A stretch of 64,000 nucleotides of DNA, taken from assembly GCF_900117425.1 (NCBI RefSeq), contig NZ_FPEH01000016.1, positions 364,906 to 428,905 of the forward strand. The letters run 5' to 3'. Position numbers and translations under genes: made by a program. Numbering within the stretch: position 1 is the stretch's first letter; every line of letters starts with the position of its first letter. This document shows, one piece after another, positions 46,263 to 54,312 of this stretch. The DNA is from Novosphingobium sp. NDB2Meth1 (GTDB lineage: Bacteria > Pseudomonadota > Alphaproteobacteria > Sphingomonadales > Sphingomonadaceae). The notes below the pieces were generated by a model. It had not been told where the DNA came from, made no database searches, and saw only the letters and a list, made by a program, of their open reading frames with translations.

Positions 46263-47438
46263 ATGCCAACGAGCAAGTCAGAACGACCCTTCGATATCAT
46301 CGTCTATGGCGCGACCGGCTACACCGGGCGACTTGTGGCGGAGTATCTGGCGCATCATTACGGCAAAGACGGCCCGCGCTGGGCGATGGCCGGGCGCAGT
46401 GCGGACAAGCTCGCCGAAGTGCGTGATCTGATCGGCGCGCCGGCGGATACGCCGCTGGTGGTGGCCGATTCGAGCGATCCCGCCAGCCTCGCCGCGATGG
46501 CGGAGCAGACCCGCGTCGTGGTGACGACAGTCGGACCGTACCAGCTTTATGGCGAGCCGGTGCTGCGCGCCTGTGTCGCGGCGGGGACGGACTATGCCGA
46601 CCTTTGCGGTGAGCCGGTGTGGATGCGCCAGATGGTCGATGCGCTGCATGAGCAGGCGAAGGAAACCGGCGCGCGCGTGGCGTTCTCCTCGGGCTTCGAT
46701 TCGATCCCGTTCGATCTTGGCGTCTACATGCTGCAGCAGGAAGCCAAGGCGCGCTTCGGCGCTCCGGCCCCGCGCGTGAAGTGCCGCGTGCGGGCGATGG
46801 TGGGCGGCTTTTCGGGCGGCACGGCCGCCAGCCTTGGCGCGACGCTCAAGGCGCTGGGTGCCAACCCCTCGCTGATCCCGATCATGACGAGCCCGTTCGG
46901 TCTGACACCGGGCTTCGAGGGGCCGGAGCAGCCGGCGGGCGACAAGCCATTCCTCGACGAGGCGACCGGCAGCTGGGCGGCGCCCTTCATCATGGCGGTG
47001 ATCAACACGAAGAACGTCCACCGCACCAACCTGCTGCGCGGACACCCTTATGGCGCGGACTTCGTCTATGACGAGATGGTGCTGACCGGGCCGGGCGAGC
47101 AGGGCCAGGCGATTGCCGAACACATGGCGAAGACGCCGATGATCGGCGGGCCGAACGATCCCAAGCCGGGCGAAGGCCCGACCGCGGAAGAGCGGCTCAA
47201 CGGCCACTATGATGTGCTGTTCATCGGCGAGATGCCCGATGGTCGCGAGGTCCGCTATGGCGTCAAGGGCCGGTACGATCCGGGCTATGGCTCGACCAGC
47301 CGCATGCTGGCGGAAACAGGGATCGCGCTGCTTTCCTGCGAGGCGCAAGGCGCGATCGCCACGCCGGGCGCTCTGCTGGGCGAATCGCTGGTCGAGCGCC
47401 TGCGCGCCCATGCCGAGATCAGCTTCGCGCCCGAATGA
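46263..47438 (+). CDS. Saccharopine dehydrogenase-like NAD(P)-binding protein (trans-acting enoyl reductase type)
   Basis: A 391-residue protein with an N-terminal Rossmann motif IIVYGATGYTGRLVAEYLAH. The segments VVTTVGPYQLYGEPVLRACV, AGTDYADLCGEPVW, VAFSSGFDSIPFDLGVYMLQ and GGTAASLGATLKAL are those of the saccharopine-dehydrogenase-like/trans-acting enoyl reductase group. Members include lipid-related reductases and uncharacterised oxidoreductases; lysine metabolism is not implied. AGGGAGAGAG just before the ATG is a strong ribosome site, so this gene can be translated independently of dcd. Confidence 0.85.
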   Translation: MPTSKSERPFDIIVYGATGYTGRLVAEYLAHHYGKDGPRWAMAGRSADKLAEVRDLIGAPADTPLVVADSSDPASLAAMAEQTRVVVTTVGPYQLYGEPVLRACVAAGTDYADLCGEPVWMRQMVDALHEQAKETGARVAFSSGFDSIPFDLGVYMLQQEAKARFGAPAPRVKCRVRAMVGGFSGGTAASLGATLKALGANPSLIPIMTSPFGLTPGFEGPEQPAGDKPFLDEATGSWAAPFIMAVINTKNVHRTNLLRGHPYGADFVYDEMVLTGPGEQGQAIAEHMAKTPMIGGPNDPKPGEGPTAEERLNGHYDVLFIGEMPDGREVRYGVKGRYDPGYGSTSRMLAETGIALLSCEAQGAIATPGALLGESLVERLRAHAEISFAPE

Positions 47439-47512
47439 GGCTTGGCGAGCCGCCTGCCGCGCCAGAGGGGGGTGCTCGGCAGGCGGCCCGTACCGCTGAC
47501 GGGGGGCCTTGT

Positions 47513-47956
47513 TCAGGCGGCTTCGGCGTAAGCCTCGGCTTCAGCGGCAATCAGGATATCGGCGAGCATCCAGTAGGCCTCGCCCCAGGCGGCAAGAACG
47601 TCGTCTGTCGCCACCTCTGCACCGACGACATCGCGAATCGCCGGCAAGAGCGCCTCGGCGACATAGGGGTAGTGCTCGGCCTTCACGCCGGTTTCGACAT
47701 GGCGACGGACCATCTTCGTCACCGCAGCGCCCAGGTTCTCGAGATGATCGATGTTCTTTGCATAGGCGAGGATGGCGCCCGCGAGGCGGCGCGGCTGCTC
47801 GCCGCTTTCCTGCGCGGCAGCATCGAACATGCCTTTCACGGCTTCGTTCACGAACAAGCGCTTGTACATCGCGGTGGTGATGTCGACCCCGTGCTTCTCG
47901 ATCACCGGAGCGGTGGCCTTGACCAGGGTGCGGGCATGTTCGGAAGCGGTGCGCAT
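47513..47956 (-). CDS. Single-domain globin (flavohaemoglobin-like globin domain)
   Basis: A 147-residue globin without a reductase domain. Tyr31 (B10) in AMYKRLFVNEA, Gln54 (E7) in ESGEQPRRLA and the proximal His86 in KMVRRHVETGVKAEHYPYVA fit the globin domain of flavohaemoglobins and single-domain haemoglobins that handle nitric oxide. It is divergent from an Rrf2-family regulator around a palindrome, which suggests control by NO or redox state. The role in NO detoxification is an inference from fold and neighbour. Confidence 0.88.
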   Translation of the reverse strand: MRTASEHARTLVKATAPVIEKHGVDITTAMYKRLFVNEAVKGMFDAAAQESGEQPRRLAGAILAYAKNIDHLENLGAAVTKMVRRHVETGVKAEHYPYVAEALLPAIRDVVGAEVATDDVLAAWGEAYWMLADILIAAEAEAYAEAA

Positions 47957-47979
47957 GGGGTCTCTCCAATCAGGTATTG

Positions 47980-47995
47980 AAAATACCGGTATTTT
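47980..47995. promoter_or_regulatory. Perfect 16-base palindrome between globin and Rrf2 regulator genes (candidate operator)
   Basis: AAAATACCGGTATTTT at 47980-47995 is a perfect palindrome, centred 31 bases from the globin start and 53 from the regulator start. A further half-site GGTATT at 47973-47978 adds a third copy. It is a plausible site for the adjacent Rrf2-type regulator, which would then control both genes. Confidence 0.68.
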
Positions 47996-48040
47996 ATCTG
48001 CTTGATTTAAGCAAGCGAGAAAAGGAGTCTGTGCACCACC

Positions 48041-48493
48041 ATGCAGCTTACCCAGCACACCGACTTTGGCCTGCGCCTGCTGATCGTCCTCGCTCGCGAG
48101 GAGGGTTCGCTGAGCTTGCCCGCGTTTTCGGCGCAACAGGGGCTGAGCTACCACCATGTGGCAAAGGTGGCGCAGGCGCTGGTCGCCGCGGGCTTCGCGG
48201 TGTCGCATCGCGGGCGCAGCGGGGGCATCGCCTTGGCGCGACCCGCGGAGCACATCGCGGTCGGCGAAGTGGTCCGCACCCTCGAAAAGGGTATGCGCCT
48301 GGCGGACTGCGCGACTTGCGCGCTGCGGGCCGATTGCGCGCTCAGCGGCGTGCTGGCGGAAGCGCTGGAGGCCTTCCTCGGCGTGCTCGACCGCTATACG
48401 CTTGCCGATGTCTCACGGCAGGGCGTCGCAGCGTTCGCGCCTTGGGCTGCCTTGCCCCCCGCAGCGACTTGCGCCGTCAGCGAGTCTTCCTGA
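48041..48493 (+). CDS. Rrf2 family iron-sulfur regulator, NsrR-like
   Basis: A 150-residue winged-helix regulator. The N-terminus MQLTQHTDFGLRLLIVLA carries Asp8, a cluster ligand in NsrR, and SYHHVAKVAQALVAAGFAVS is the recognition helix-turn-helix. Three cysteines in ADCATCALRADC (Cys90, Cys93, Cys99) can bind an Fe-S cluster. NsrR senses nitric oxide; the adjacent globin supports this. The C-x2-C-x5-C spacing is tighter than the E. coli NsrR pattern I know, so NsrR itself is not assured. Confidence 0.87.
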   Translation: MQLTQHTDFGLRLLIVLAREEGSLSLPAFSAQQGLSYHHVAKVAQALVAAGFAVSHRGRSGGIALARPAEHIAVGEVVRTLEKGMRLADCATCALRADCALSGVLAEALEAFLGVLDRYTLADVSRQGVAAFAPWAALPPAATCAVSESS

Positions 48494-48899
48494 GCGCTGC
48501 CACGCAAGCCGCGCGATCGACGTCACGCCCGTCGCCGCGCCGTGCATCGACAAAAGTCGCGATCGGACGGCCACCCGCATCTGGCGGATAAAGATAGGCA
48601 TCGAGCACGCAGGGAACGCCGCTCCACTGCAGCTTGCGCGCATCGCCTTCGCGCACATCGAGCCGGGGCGCGCCGAACTGGCGGGTCAGCGCTTCGGCAT
48701 CGGCACCGATCACGCCTTCGAGGCCGGGCAGGACCTGGATATGAGGACGGGGGCGCTGCGTCTGGATTGCGGCGGGCGGCGCCGGACGGAGAAGTTTCGG
48801 CGCAGGAGGTGGCGGCAAGGGGCGCACCGCTTCGGTGCTGCCGCCACACCCGGAAATGGCCAGCAGCGCCGGAAGAACCAACAGATGACGTGCGTTCAT
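48477..48899 (-). CDS. Predicted lipoprotein of unknown function
   Basis: A 140-residue protein with a lipoprotein signal (LLVLPALLAISGC; lipobox ISGC at about residue 18), a proline-rich linker and a mature domain with two later cysteines in WSGVPCVLDAYLYPP and DRAACVAALRKTR. The domain opening LEGVIGADAEALTRQFGAPR resembles SmpA/OmlA-like or similar periplasmic folds, but this is only a resemblance. Its 3' end overlaps the convergent Rrf2 gene by 17 bases. Confidence 0.72.
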   Translation of the reverse strand: MNARHLLVLPALLAISGCGGSTEAVRPLPPPPAPKLLRPAPPAAIQTQRPRPHIQVLPGLEGVIGADAEALTRQFGAPRLDVREGDARKLQWSGVPCVLDAYLYPPDAGGRPIATFVDARRGDGRDVDRAACVAALRKTR

Positions 48900-49021
48900 G
48901 GCGGCGGTGAATCGCCGCTGGACCGCGCGCTGTCAACGCATCGCAAAACGGTGCAGCCTGTCGTTGCGCCGCGTCGCCCTGCCCGCTACGGCCCGCGCGA
49001 TCGCCGTGAACGGAGTTTTGA

Positions 49022-50020
49022 ATGAGCCTTGCCCCTGCCCGCTTCGATGTGATCGCCATCGGCAACGCGATTGTCGACGTCATGGCCCCGGCAACAGAGG
49101 ACGACATCGCAAGACTGGGCCTGGCCAAGGGCGGCATGACCTTGATCGATACGGCCCGCGCGCATGAACTTTATGAAGCGATGGGGCCTGCGCGCGAGAT
49201 TTCGGGCGGATCGGCGGCGAACACGCTGGCGGGCCTTGCCGCGCTTGGCGCCAAGTGCGCCTTCATCGGTCAGGTCGCGGACGATCAGCTCGGCGAAGTC
49301 TTCGCGCATGACATCCGTGCGGGTGGGATCGACTTCGCTACTCCGGCGCGCGGCGAAGATCCGGCCACGGCGCGCTGCCTGATCTTCGTGACGCCCGATG
49401 GCCAGCGCACGATGAACACCTACCTCGGCGCATCGCAGTTCCTGCCGGCCGCGGCGCTCGATGAAAGCGTGATTGCCGAATCGTCAGTGCTCTACCTCGA
49501 AGGCTATCTGTGGGATCCGGAAGAGCCCCGGCAAGCCATGCGCCGTGCCATCGCGGCAGCGCGCGAGGCCGGTCGGCAGGTGGCGTTCACCTTGTCCGAC
49601 GGCTTCGTGATCGCGCGCCACGGCGATGATTTCCGCGCGCTCATCGCGGCGGGCGAGATCGACATCCTCTTCGCCAACGAGCACGAACTGGCCGCGCTGA
49701 CCGGCGAGGACGATTTCCACGCGGGGATTGCGCAGCTGGCACCCAAGGTGCCGGTGCTCGTCGTGACCCGCAGCGAGCAGGGTGCGCATGCCGTTGCCCA
49801 CGGCGAGCACGTTTCAGTTCCCGCCGAGCCTGTGGCGAAGGTGGTCGATACGACCGGCGCAGGCGATCTCTTCGCCGCCGGGTTCCTGTTCGGTCACGTG
49901 CGCGGCAAGAGCCTCGCCGAATGCCTGAAGCTCGGCGCGATCTGCGCGGCCGAAGTCATCTCGCACTACGGCGCGCGGCCCGAAGCCGATCTCTCCGCCT
50001 TGGTGGCAGAGCGCCTCTAA
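49022..50020 (+). CDS. Adenosine kinase-like PfkB family sugar kinase
   Basis: A 332-residue ribokinase-fold kinase. The N-terminal [32 protein letters not shown] (substrate lid region) and the C-terminal signature [16 protein letters not shown] with the catalytic aspartate are typical of PfkB kinases. The annotation adenosine kinase is common for this alphaproteobacterial subgroup, and salvage of adenosine would fit the purine genes here. The substrate is not proven. Its end overlaps the convergent purD by 4 bases. Confidence 0.88.
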   Translation: MSLAPARFDVIAIGNAIVDVMAPATEDDIARLGLAKGGMTLIDTARAHELYEAMGPAREISGGSAANTLAGLAALGAKCAFIGQVADDQLGEVFAHDIRAGGIDFATPARGEDPATARCLIFVTPDGQRTMNTYLGASQFLPAAALDESVIAESSVLYLEGYLWDPEEPRQAMRRAIAAAREAGRQVAFTLSDGFVIARHGDDFRALIAAGEIDILFANEHELAALTGEDDFHAGIAQLAPKVPVLVVTRSEQGAHAVAHGEHVSVPAEPVAKVVDTTGAGDLFAAGFLFGHVRGKSLAECLKLGAICAAEVISHYGARPEADLSALVAERL

Positions 50021-51315
50021 TCGGACTGGCGCGCCAGTTCGCGCCAGCCGATATCGCGGCGCCAGAAGCCGTCGTCGAAGCGGATGTCCGCGACGGCGGT
50101 ATAAGCGCGCTCGCGGGCTTCCCTGAGGGTCTGGCCGGTGGCGGTGACATTGAGCACCCGGCCACCTTTGGCAACCAGAGCGCCCTCGCCCGACAAGGCC
50201 GTGCCCGCATGGAACACCTTGGCGCCTTGCGCTTCGGCGGCGGCAAGATTCTCGATCAGGCCGCCGCTGGCCGGTGTGCCCGGATAGCCCTTGGCCGCCA
50301 TGACCACCGTGATCGCGCTCTCGCTGCTCAGTGACGGGGCGGCAGCTCCGGCCAGTTCACCGCGCGCGCAGGCATCCAGCAGATCGACGAGATCGCTTTC
50401 CAGCCGCATCATCAGCACCTGGCACTCGGGATCGCCTAAGCGGCAATTGTACTCGATCAGCTTGGGACCCTCCTGCATGAGCATCAGTCCAGCGAACAGT
50501 ACGCCCGAATAGGGCATCCTGGCCTCGGCCATGGCCTTCACGGTCGGCGCGATGATCTCGGCCATCGCACGGGCTTCGAGCTCCGGCGTGAGCACCGGCG
50601 CCGGGCTGTAGGCGCCCATGCCGCCGGTGTTCGGGCCGGTATCACCCTCCCCCACCCGCTTGTGGTCCTGCGCCGAACCGAACGCCACGATGGTGCTGCC
50701 GTCGGTGATCGCGAAGAGGCTGACTTCCTCGCCTTCGAGGAATTCCTCGATCACCACTTCCGCGCCCGCGCCGCCAAACGCCCCGCCGAACATGTCGTCG
50801 ACCGTGGCGGCGGCTTCCTCGGCAGTCTGGGGGATGACCACGCCCTTGCCCGCTGCAAGGCCATCCGCCTTGATCACCACCGGGAGCGAGAAATCGGCCA
50901 GTGCAGCGTGGGCTTCGGCAGCGCTCTTTGCGCGGACATAACCCGCCGTCGGGATGCCTGCGCGCGCGCACATGTCCTTGGTAAAACCCTTGGAGCCTTC
51001 CAGCTGCGCCGCGACCTTGCCCGGCCCGAACACGGCGATCCCGGCGGCGCGCAGCGAATCGCCAAGGCCATCGACAAGCGGCGCTTCGGGGCCGACCACC
51101 ACGAGACCGATGTCCTGCGCCTTGCAGAACACTTCCACCGCGGCGTGATCGGTCAGGACGAGCGACACGCAGTCGCCCTGTCCGTGCGCCGCAATCACTT
51201 CGGCAATGCCGGGGTTGCCCGGCGAAGCCCACAGCGCGGTGCAACGCGGCGATTGCGCCAGCTTCCACGCCAGCGCATGTTCGCGCCCGCCAGCGCCGAT
51301 GAGCAGGATGTTCAT
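50017..51315 (-). CDS. purD: Phosphoribosylamine-glycine ligase
   Basis: Second step of purine synthesis, joining phosphoribosylamine and glycine with ATP. The 432-residue protein has the N-terminal [20 protein letters not shown], then [19 protein letters not shown], the ATP-grasp segments [17 protein letters not shown] and [16 protein letters not shown], and [16 protein letters not shown] with [19 protein letters not shown]. It is complete. Its start codon abuts the divergent xseA start, so each promoter must lie within the other gene's coding region or the starts are further in. Confidence 0.97.
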   Translation of the reverse strand: MNILLIGAGGREHALAWKLAQSPRCTALWASPGNPGIAEVIAAHGQGDCVSLVLTDHAAVEVFCKAQDIGLVVVGPEAPLVDGLGDSLRAAGIAVFGPGKVAAQLEGSKGFTKDMCARAGIPTAGYVRAKSAAEAHAALADFSLPVVIKADGLAAGKGVVIPQTAEEAAATVDDMFGGAFGGAGAEVVIEEFLEGEEVSLFAITDGSTIVAFGSAQDHKRVGEGDTGPNTGGMGAYSPAPVLTPELEARAMAEIIAPTVKAMAEARMPYSGVLFAGLMLMQEGPKLIEYNCRLGDPECQVLMMRLESDLVDLLDACARGELAGAAAPSLSSESAITVVMAAKGYPGTPASGGLIENLAAAEAQGAKVFHAGTALSGEGALVAKGGRVLNVTATGQTLREARERAYTAVADIRFDDGFWRRDIGWRELARQSD

Positions 51316-52780
51316 GCCAGAAATGCCGCCTTATCGTGATCAAGAGAATGCCGGGCTGTTAGCGGCCCAGACCGCAGGCGACAACGCCCCGGCGCTGTCG
51401 ATCAGCGAGATTTCCCAGCTGCTCAAGCGCACTGTGGAAGACCGCTTCGGCTTCGTGCGCGTGCGCGGCGAGCTTTCCGGCGTGAAGCGCGCGGCTTCCG
51501 GGCATCTCTATCTCAGCCTGAAGGACGAGAATGCGCGGCTCGATGGCGTGATGTGGCGCGGCGGGGCACAGCGGCTGGGCTTCTTGCCCGAAGACGGCGT
51601 CGAAGTCATCGCGACCGGCAAGCTGACGACCTACCCCGGGCGCTCCAACTACCAGATCGTCATCGAGCGGATGGAGATCGCCGGCGAAGGTGCGCTGCTG
51701 GCGTTGCTCGCCAAGACAAAGGCGCGGCTGGAGGCGGAAGGCCTTTTTGCACCGTCGCGCAAGCGCCCCCTGCCCTATCTGCCGCGCGTGATCGGCGTCG
51801 TGACGTCGCCCACCGGCGCGGTGATTCGCGATATCCTCCACCGCCTGCGCGATCGCTTCCCGACCCATGTCGTAGTCTGGCCGGTGCTCGTGCAGGGCCC
51901 CGGCGCAGCTGCGCAGATTGCGGCAGCGGTCAGGGGTTTCTCTGCGCTGGAGCCGGGTGGGCCTGTGCCTCGGCCCGACCTGTTGATCGTCGCGCGCGGG
52001 GGCGGCTCGATCGAGGACTTGTGGTGCTTCAACGATGAGGATGTCGTGCGCGCGATCGCCGCCTCGACGATCCCGACGATCAGCGCGGTGGGACACGAGA
52101 CCGATACGACGCTGGCCGACTTCGCCGCCGATGTGCGCGCGCCGACGCCCACAGCCGCCGCCGAGATGGCGGTGCCGGTGCGCGGCGAGCTCATGGCGGG
52201 CCTTGCCGATCTGCAGGCACGCAAGCAGCGCGCGACGGTGCGGCTGCTCAGCCTATCCCGCGAGCGGCTTGAGCAGCGCGCGCGGCGCCTGCCTGCGCCG
52301 CAAGCCTTGCTCGAAGGGCAGGCGCAGCGGCTCGATGAACTCGGCGACCGGCTGCGCCGCGCGCTGGTCCACCGGACGGGCCTTGCCGCAACCCTGCTGG
52401 CGCAGCGCTCGGCGGGCCTGCGCCCCGCCGCGCTGACTTCAAGGCTGCAACAGGCGCGTGAAAGGCTGGCGGCGCAGCGATTGCGCCCGGCGGTGGTGCT
52501 CCAGCGGATCGAGGCGGCGCGGACGCAAGTTGGCGCGCTTGACCGGCTGCGCCGCTCGCTCGATCCCGAAGCCCCGCTGGCGCGCGGCTATGTGCTGGTC
52601 AAGGCAGTGGATGGTTCCTTGGTCCGTTCGCGCGATGCGGCAGCGGCAGAGGCCCTGCTGCAGCTCAAGTTCGCCGATGGCGTGCTCGAGGTTGCCCCCG
52701 GCACTGCACTAGCCCAAAGCCGTCCTGCGCCGAAGCCGCGCTCGCCTGCGCCGGGTGATGCGCAGCCGAAATTGCTTTGA
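51314..52780 (+). CDS. xseA: Exodeoxyribonuclease VII large subunit
   Basis: Processes single-stranded DNA in both directions with XseB. The 488-residue protein has the OB domain ([40 protein letters not shown]) and the catalytic domain with [37 protein letters not shown] and [21 protein letters not shown] long coiled-coil tail is rich in Gln/Arg/Leu, ending with LARGYVLVK. The ATG at 51314 overlaps the purD start; ATG 51323 would also work. xseB was not seen nearby. Confidence 0.94.
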   Translation: MPEMPPYRDQENAGLLAAQTAGDNAPALSISEISQLLKRTVEDRFGFVRVRGELSGVKRAASGHLYLSLKDENARLDGVMWRGGAQRLGFLPEDGVEVIATGKLTTYPGRSNYQIVIERMEIAGEGALLALLAKTKARLEAEGLFAPSRKRPLPYLPRVIGVVTSPTGAVIRDILHRLRDRFPTHVVVWPVLVQGPGAAAQIAAAVRGFSALEPGGPVPRPDLLIVARGGGSIEDLWCFNDEDVVRAIAASTIPTISAVGHETDTTLADFAADVRAPTPTAAAEMAVPVRGELMAGLADLQARKQRATVRLLSLSRERLEQRARRLPAPQALLEGQAQRLDELGDRLRRALVHRTGLAATLLAQRSAGLRPAALTSRLQQARERLAAQRLRPAVVLQRIEAARTQVGALDRLRRSLDPEAPLARGYVLVKAVDGSLVRSRDAAAAEALLQLKFADGVLEVAPGTALAQSRPAPKPRSPAPGDAQPKLL

Positions 52781-52806
52781 GCGCCAGGAACGACTAGATT
52801 GCCCCC

Positions 52807-53010
52807 ATGCTGATGAACTCCGCCAATCGCCTTGCGCGCCTGCACTACCTGCCCAGCCACTTCCGCCAGCTCAGTGCGGGCGATCATGTGATCTGCGCGG
52901 TCAGCGGCGCGCGGATCGGACTCGACATGCTGCGCTACTGGAGCGTCGAGAAGCAGGAAGCCTACGCCAGCGCTGAAATCGCGACGCGCCGCCTGCTCGG
53001 CGGGGAATGA
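52807..53010 (+). CDS. DUF2093 family protein
   Basis: A 67-residue protein matching DUF2093: LARLHYLPSHFRQLSAGDHV, ICAVSGARIGLDMLRYWSVE, then KQEAYASAEIATRRLL. The family is found in alphaproteobacteria and its function is unknown. The ATG at 52807 lies 26 bases after the xseA stop. The last four bases overlap the next gene, so the M23 peptidase is translationally coupled to it. Confidence 0.85.
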   Translation: MLMNSANRLARLHYLPSHFRQLSAGDHVICAVSGARIGLDMLRYWSVEKQEAYASAEIATRRLLGGE

Positions 53011-53945
53011 CCGGGGGCGGCATGTCGCCGCTTGGCGCTGCCTTGCGCGGTGCGTTTTGTGCCATTGCCGTCCTTGCATGCTGCGGCGCAAGTCAGGGAC
53101 CGGCGCTGCCACCCTCGCCAGCACCGGTTGCTGCGCAAACGCTGAAGGCTGCGGCCCCGCCCGAGCAGGTCACGACCGCCATCGGAGGGCTCCAGTATCG
53201 CGGCAAGTTGACCCAAGGCGGCTGGCTTCGCGGCACAGCGCCGGCAGGCACGCGGAGCGTCACGCTGGGTGGAACCGCCCTTCCGCTGGCATCCGACGGC
53301 ACATTCTTCGCCGCATTCGATCGCGACGCACCGGCCAGTCTTGCCCTCGCCGTGGTGGCCGCCGACGGATTTTCACTTTCCACCGAGCTGGCGATCGCGC
53401 CGCGCGGGTGGCGGATCGAATCGGTGAACGTTGCCCGACGTCCCGGCGCCATGCCCGACGCGGAATACAAGGTGCGCCGCGCGGCGGAGCTTGCCCGGAT
53501 CGGCGCTGCGCGCGCAAAGGACAGTGGTGCGACCGGCTGGCGGCAGATGATGGCCTGGCCGGCTGCGGGGCGCATCTCCGGCGAATTCGGCGCGCAGCGG
53601 ATCTACCGCGGCGAACCCGGCGCCTATCATGCAGGTATCGACATTGCGGCCGGGCAAGGCGCCGCGATCCTCGCACCCGCCGATGGCACAGTGACGCTCG
53701 CCGCGAGCGACGCGCCGTTCACACTGGAGGGTCACTTGTTGATTCTCGACCATGGCATGGGACTCTTTTCGGCGTTTCTCCATTGCGCCGATCTGGTGGT
53801 GCACGAGGGTGACACCGTCAGGCAGGGACAGCTGATTGGACACGTCGGCATGTCAGGGCGGGCAACGGGGCCGCACTTGCACTGGGCGCTGACCTGGAAG
53901 GGTCGCCGCCTCGATCCGCGTCTGTTTGCCGAGCCATACCGCTGA
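53007..53945 (+). CDS. Exported M23 family metallopeptidase
   Basis: A 312-residue protein with an N-terminal signal or anchor (about residues 8-28, LRGAFCAIAVLACCGASQG). The C-terminal LytM/M23 zinc peptidase domain covers about 190-310. YHAGIDIAAGQGAAILAPAD holds the H-x3-D zinc ligands, and GRATGPHLHWALTWKG holds the H-x-H. It probably cleaves peptidoglycan cross-links in the periplasm or acts as a regulator of amidases. The ATG overlaps DUF2093 by 4 bases. Confidence 0.92.
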   Translation: MTGGGMSPLGAALRGAFCAIAVLACCGASQGPALPPSPAPVAAQTLKAAAPPEQVTTAIGGLQYRGKLTQGGWLRGTAPAGTRSVTLGGTALPLASDGTFFAAFDRDAPASLALAVVAADGFSLSTELAIAPRGWRIESVNVARRPGAMPDAEYKVRRAAELARIGAARAKDSGATGWRQMMAWPAAGRISGEFGAQRIYRGEPGAYHAGIDIAAGQGAAILAPADGTVTLAASDAPFTLEGHLLILDHGMGLFSAFLHCADLVVHEGDTVRQGQLIGHVGMSGRATGPHLHWALTWKGRRLDPRLFAEPYR

Positions 53946-54312
53946 AACTGCAGTCTCACGCACATTTCTTTCCGGCATGCGCGGACCACGCATTAAAAAT
54001 TTCACTCGCACCGATCCGGATGTAATTTATCGCCGGGAACAGCTCTGGCCTGCGGTATCTACGCGTTGCCGAGCGCTTACAGTGTGTTGCAGTCACGCCA
54101 CAGAGCGGCGACGTTTTGCAGATTGGTTGCAGATGAGCCTTCCATGAACAGGGCTAAATCTACCAGTAAGCCTCATCGTTCCTCAAAGATCGAACGCTAT
54201 CTGTCGGGCCCGGCGCAGACCGGGGGAGAGGCGTAATCGGTCGGGGAACTTCTTCCGGTGGCCTTGGGGACCCTGTCCGGGGTTGGGGCCACCCATCGAA
54301 GGGACTGGACAC
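53946..54312 (+). other. Intergenic and 5' leader region of the TonB-dependent receptor gene
   Basis: This 367-base stretch has no open gene. The first 200 bases are less GC-rich and presumably hold the promoter. A stem of GGTGGCC at 54257-54263 with GGCCACC at 54287-54293 encloses a smaller GGAC/GTCC stem, and lies just before the ribosome site GAAGGGA at 54298-54304. It could regulate translation of the receptor. Confidence 0.5.
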
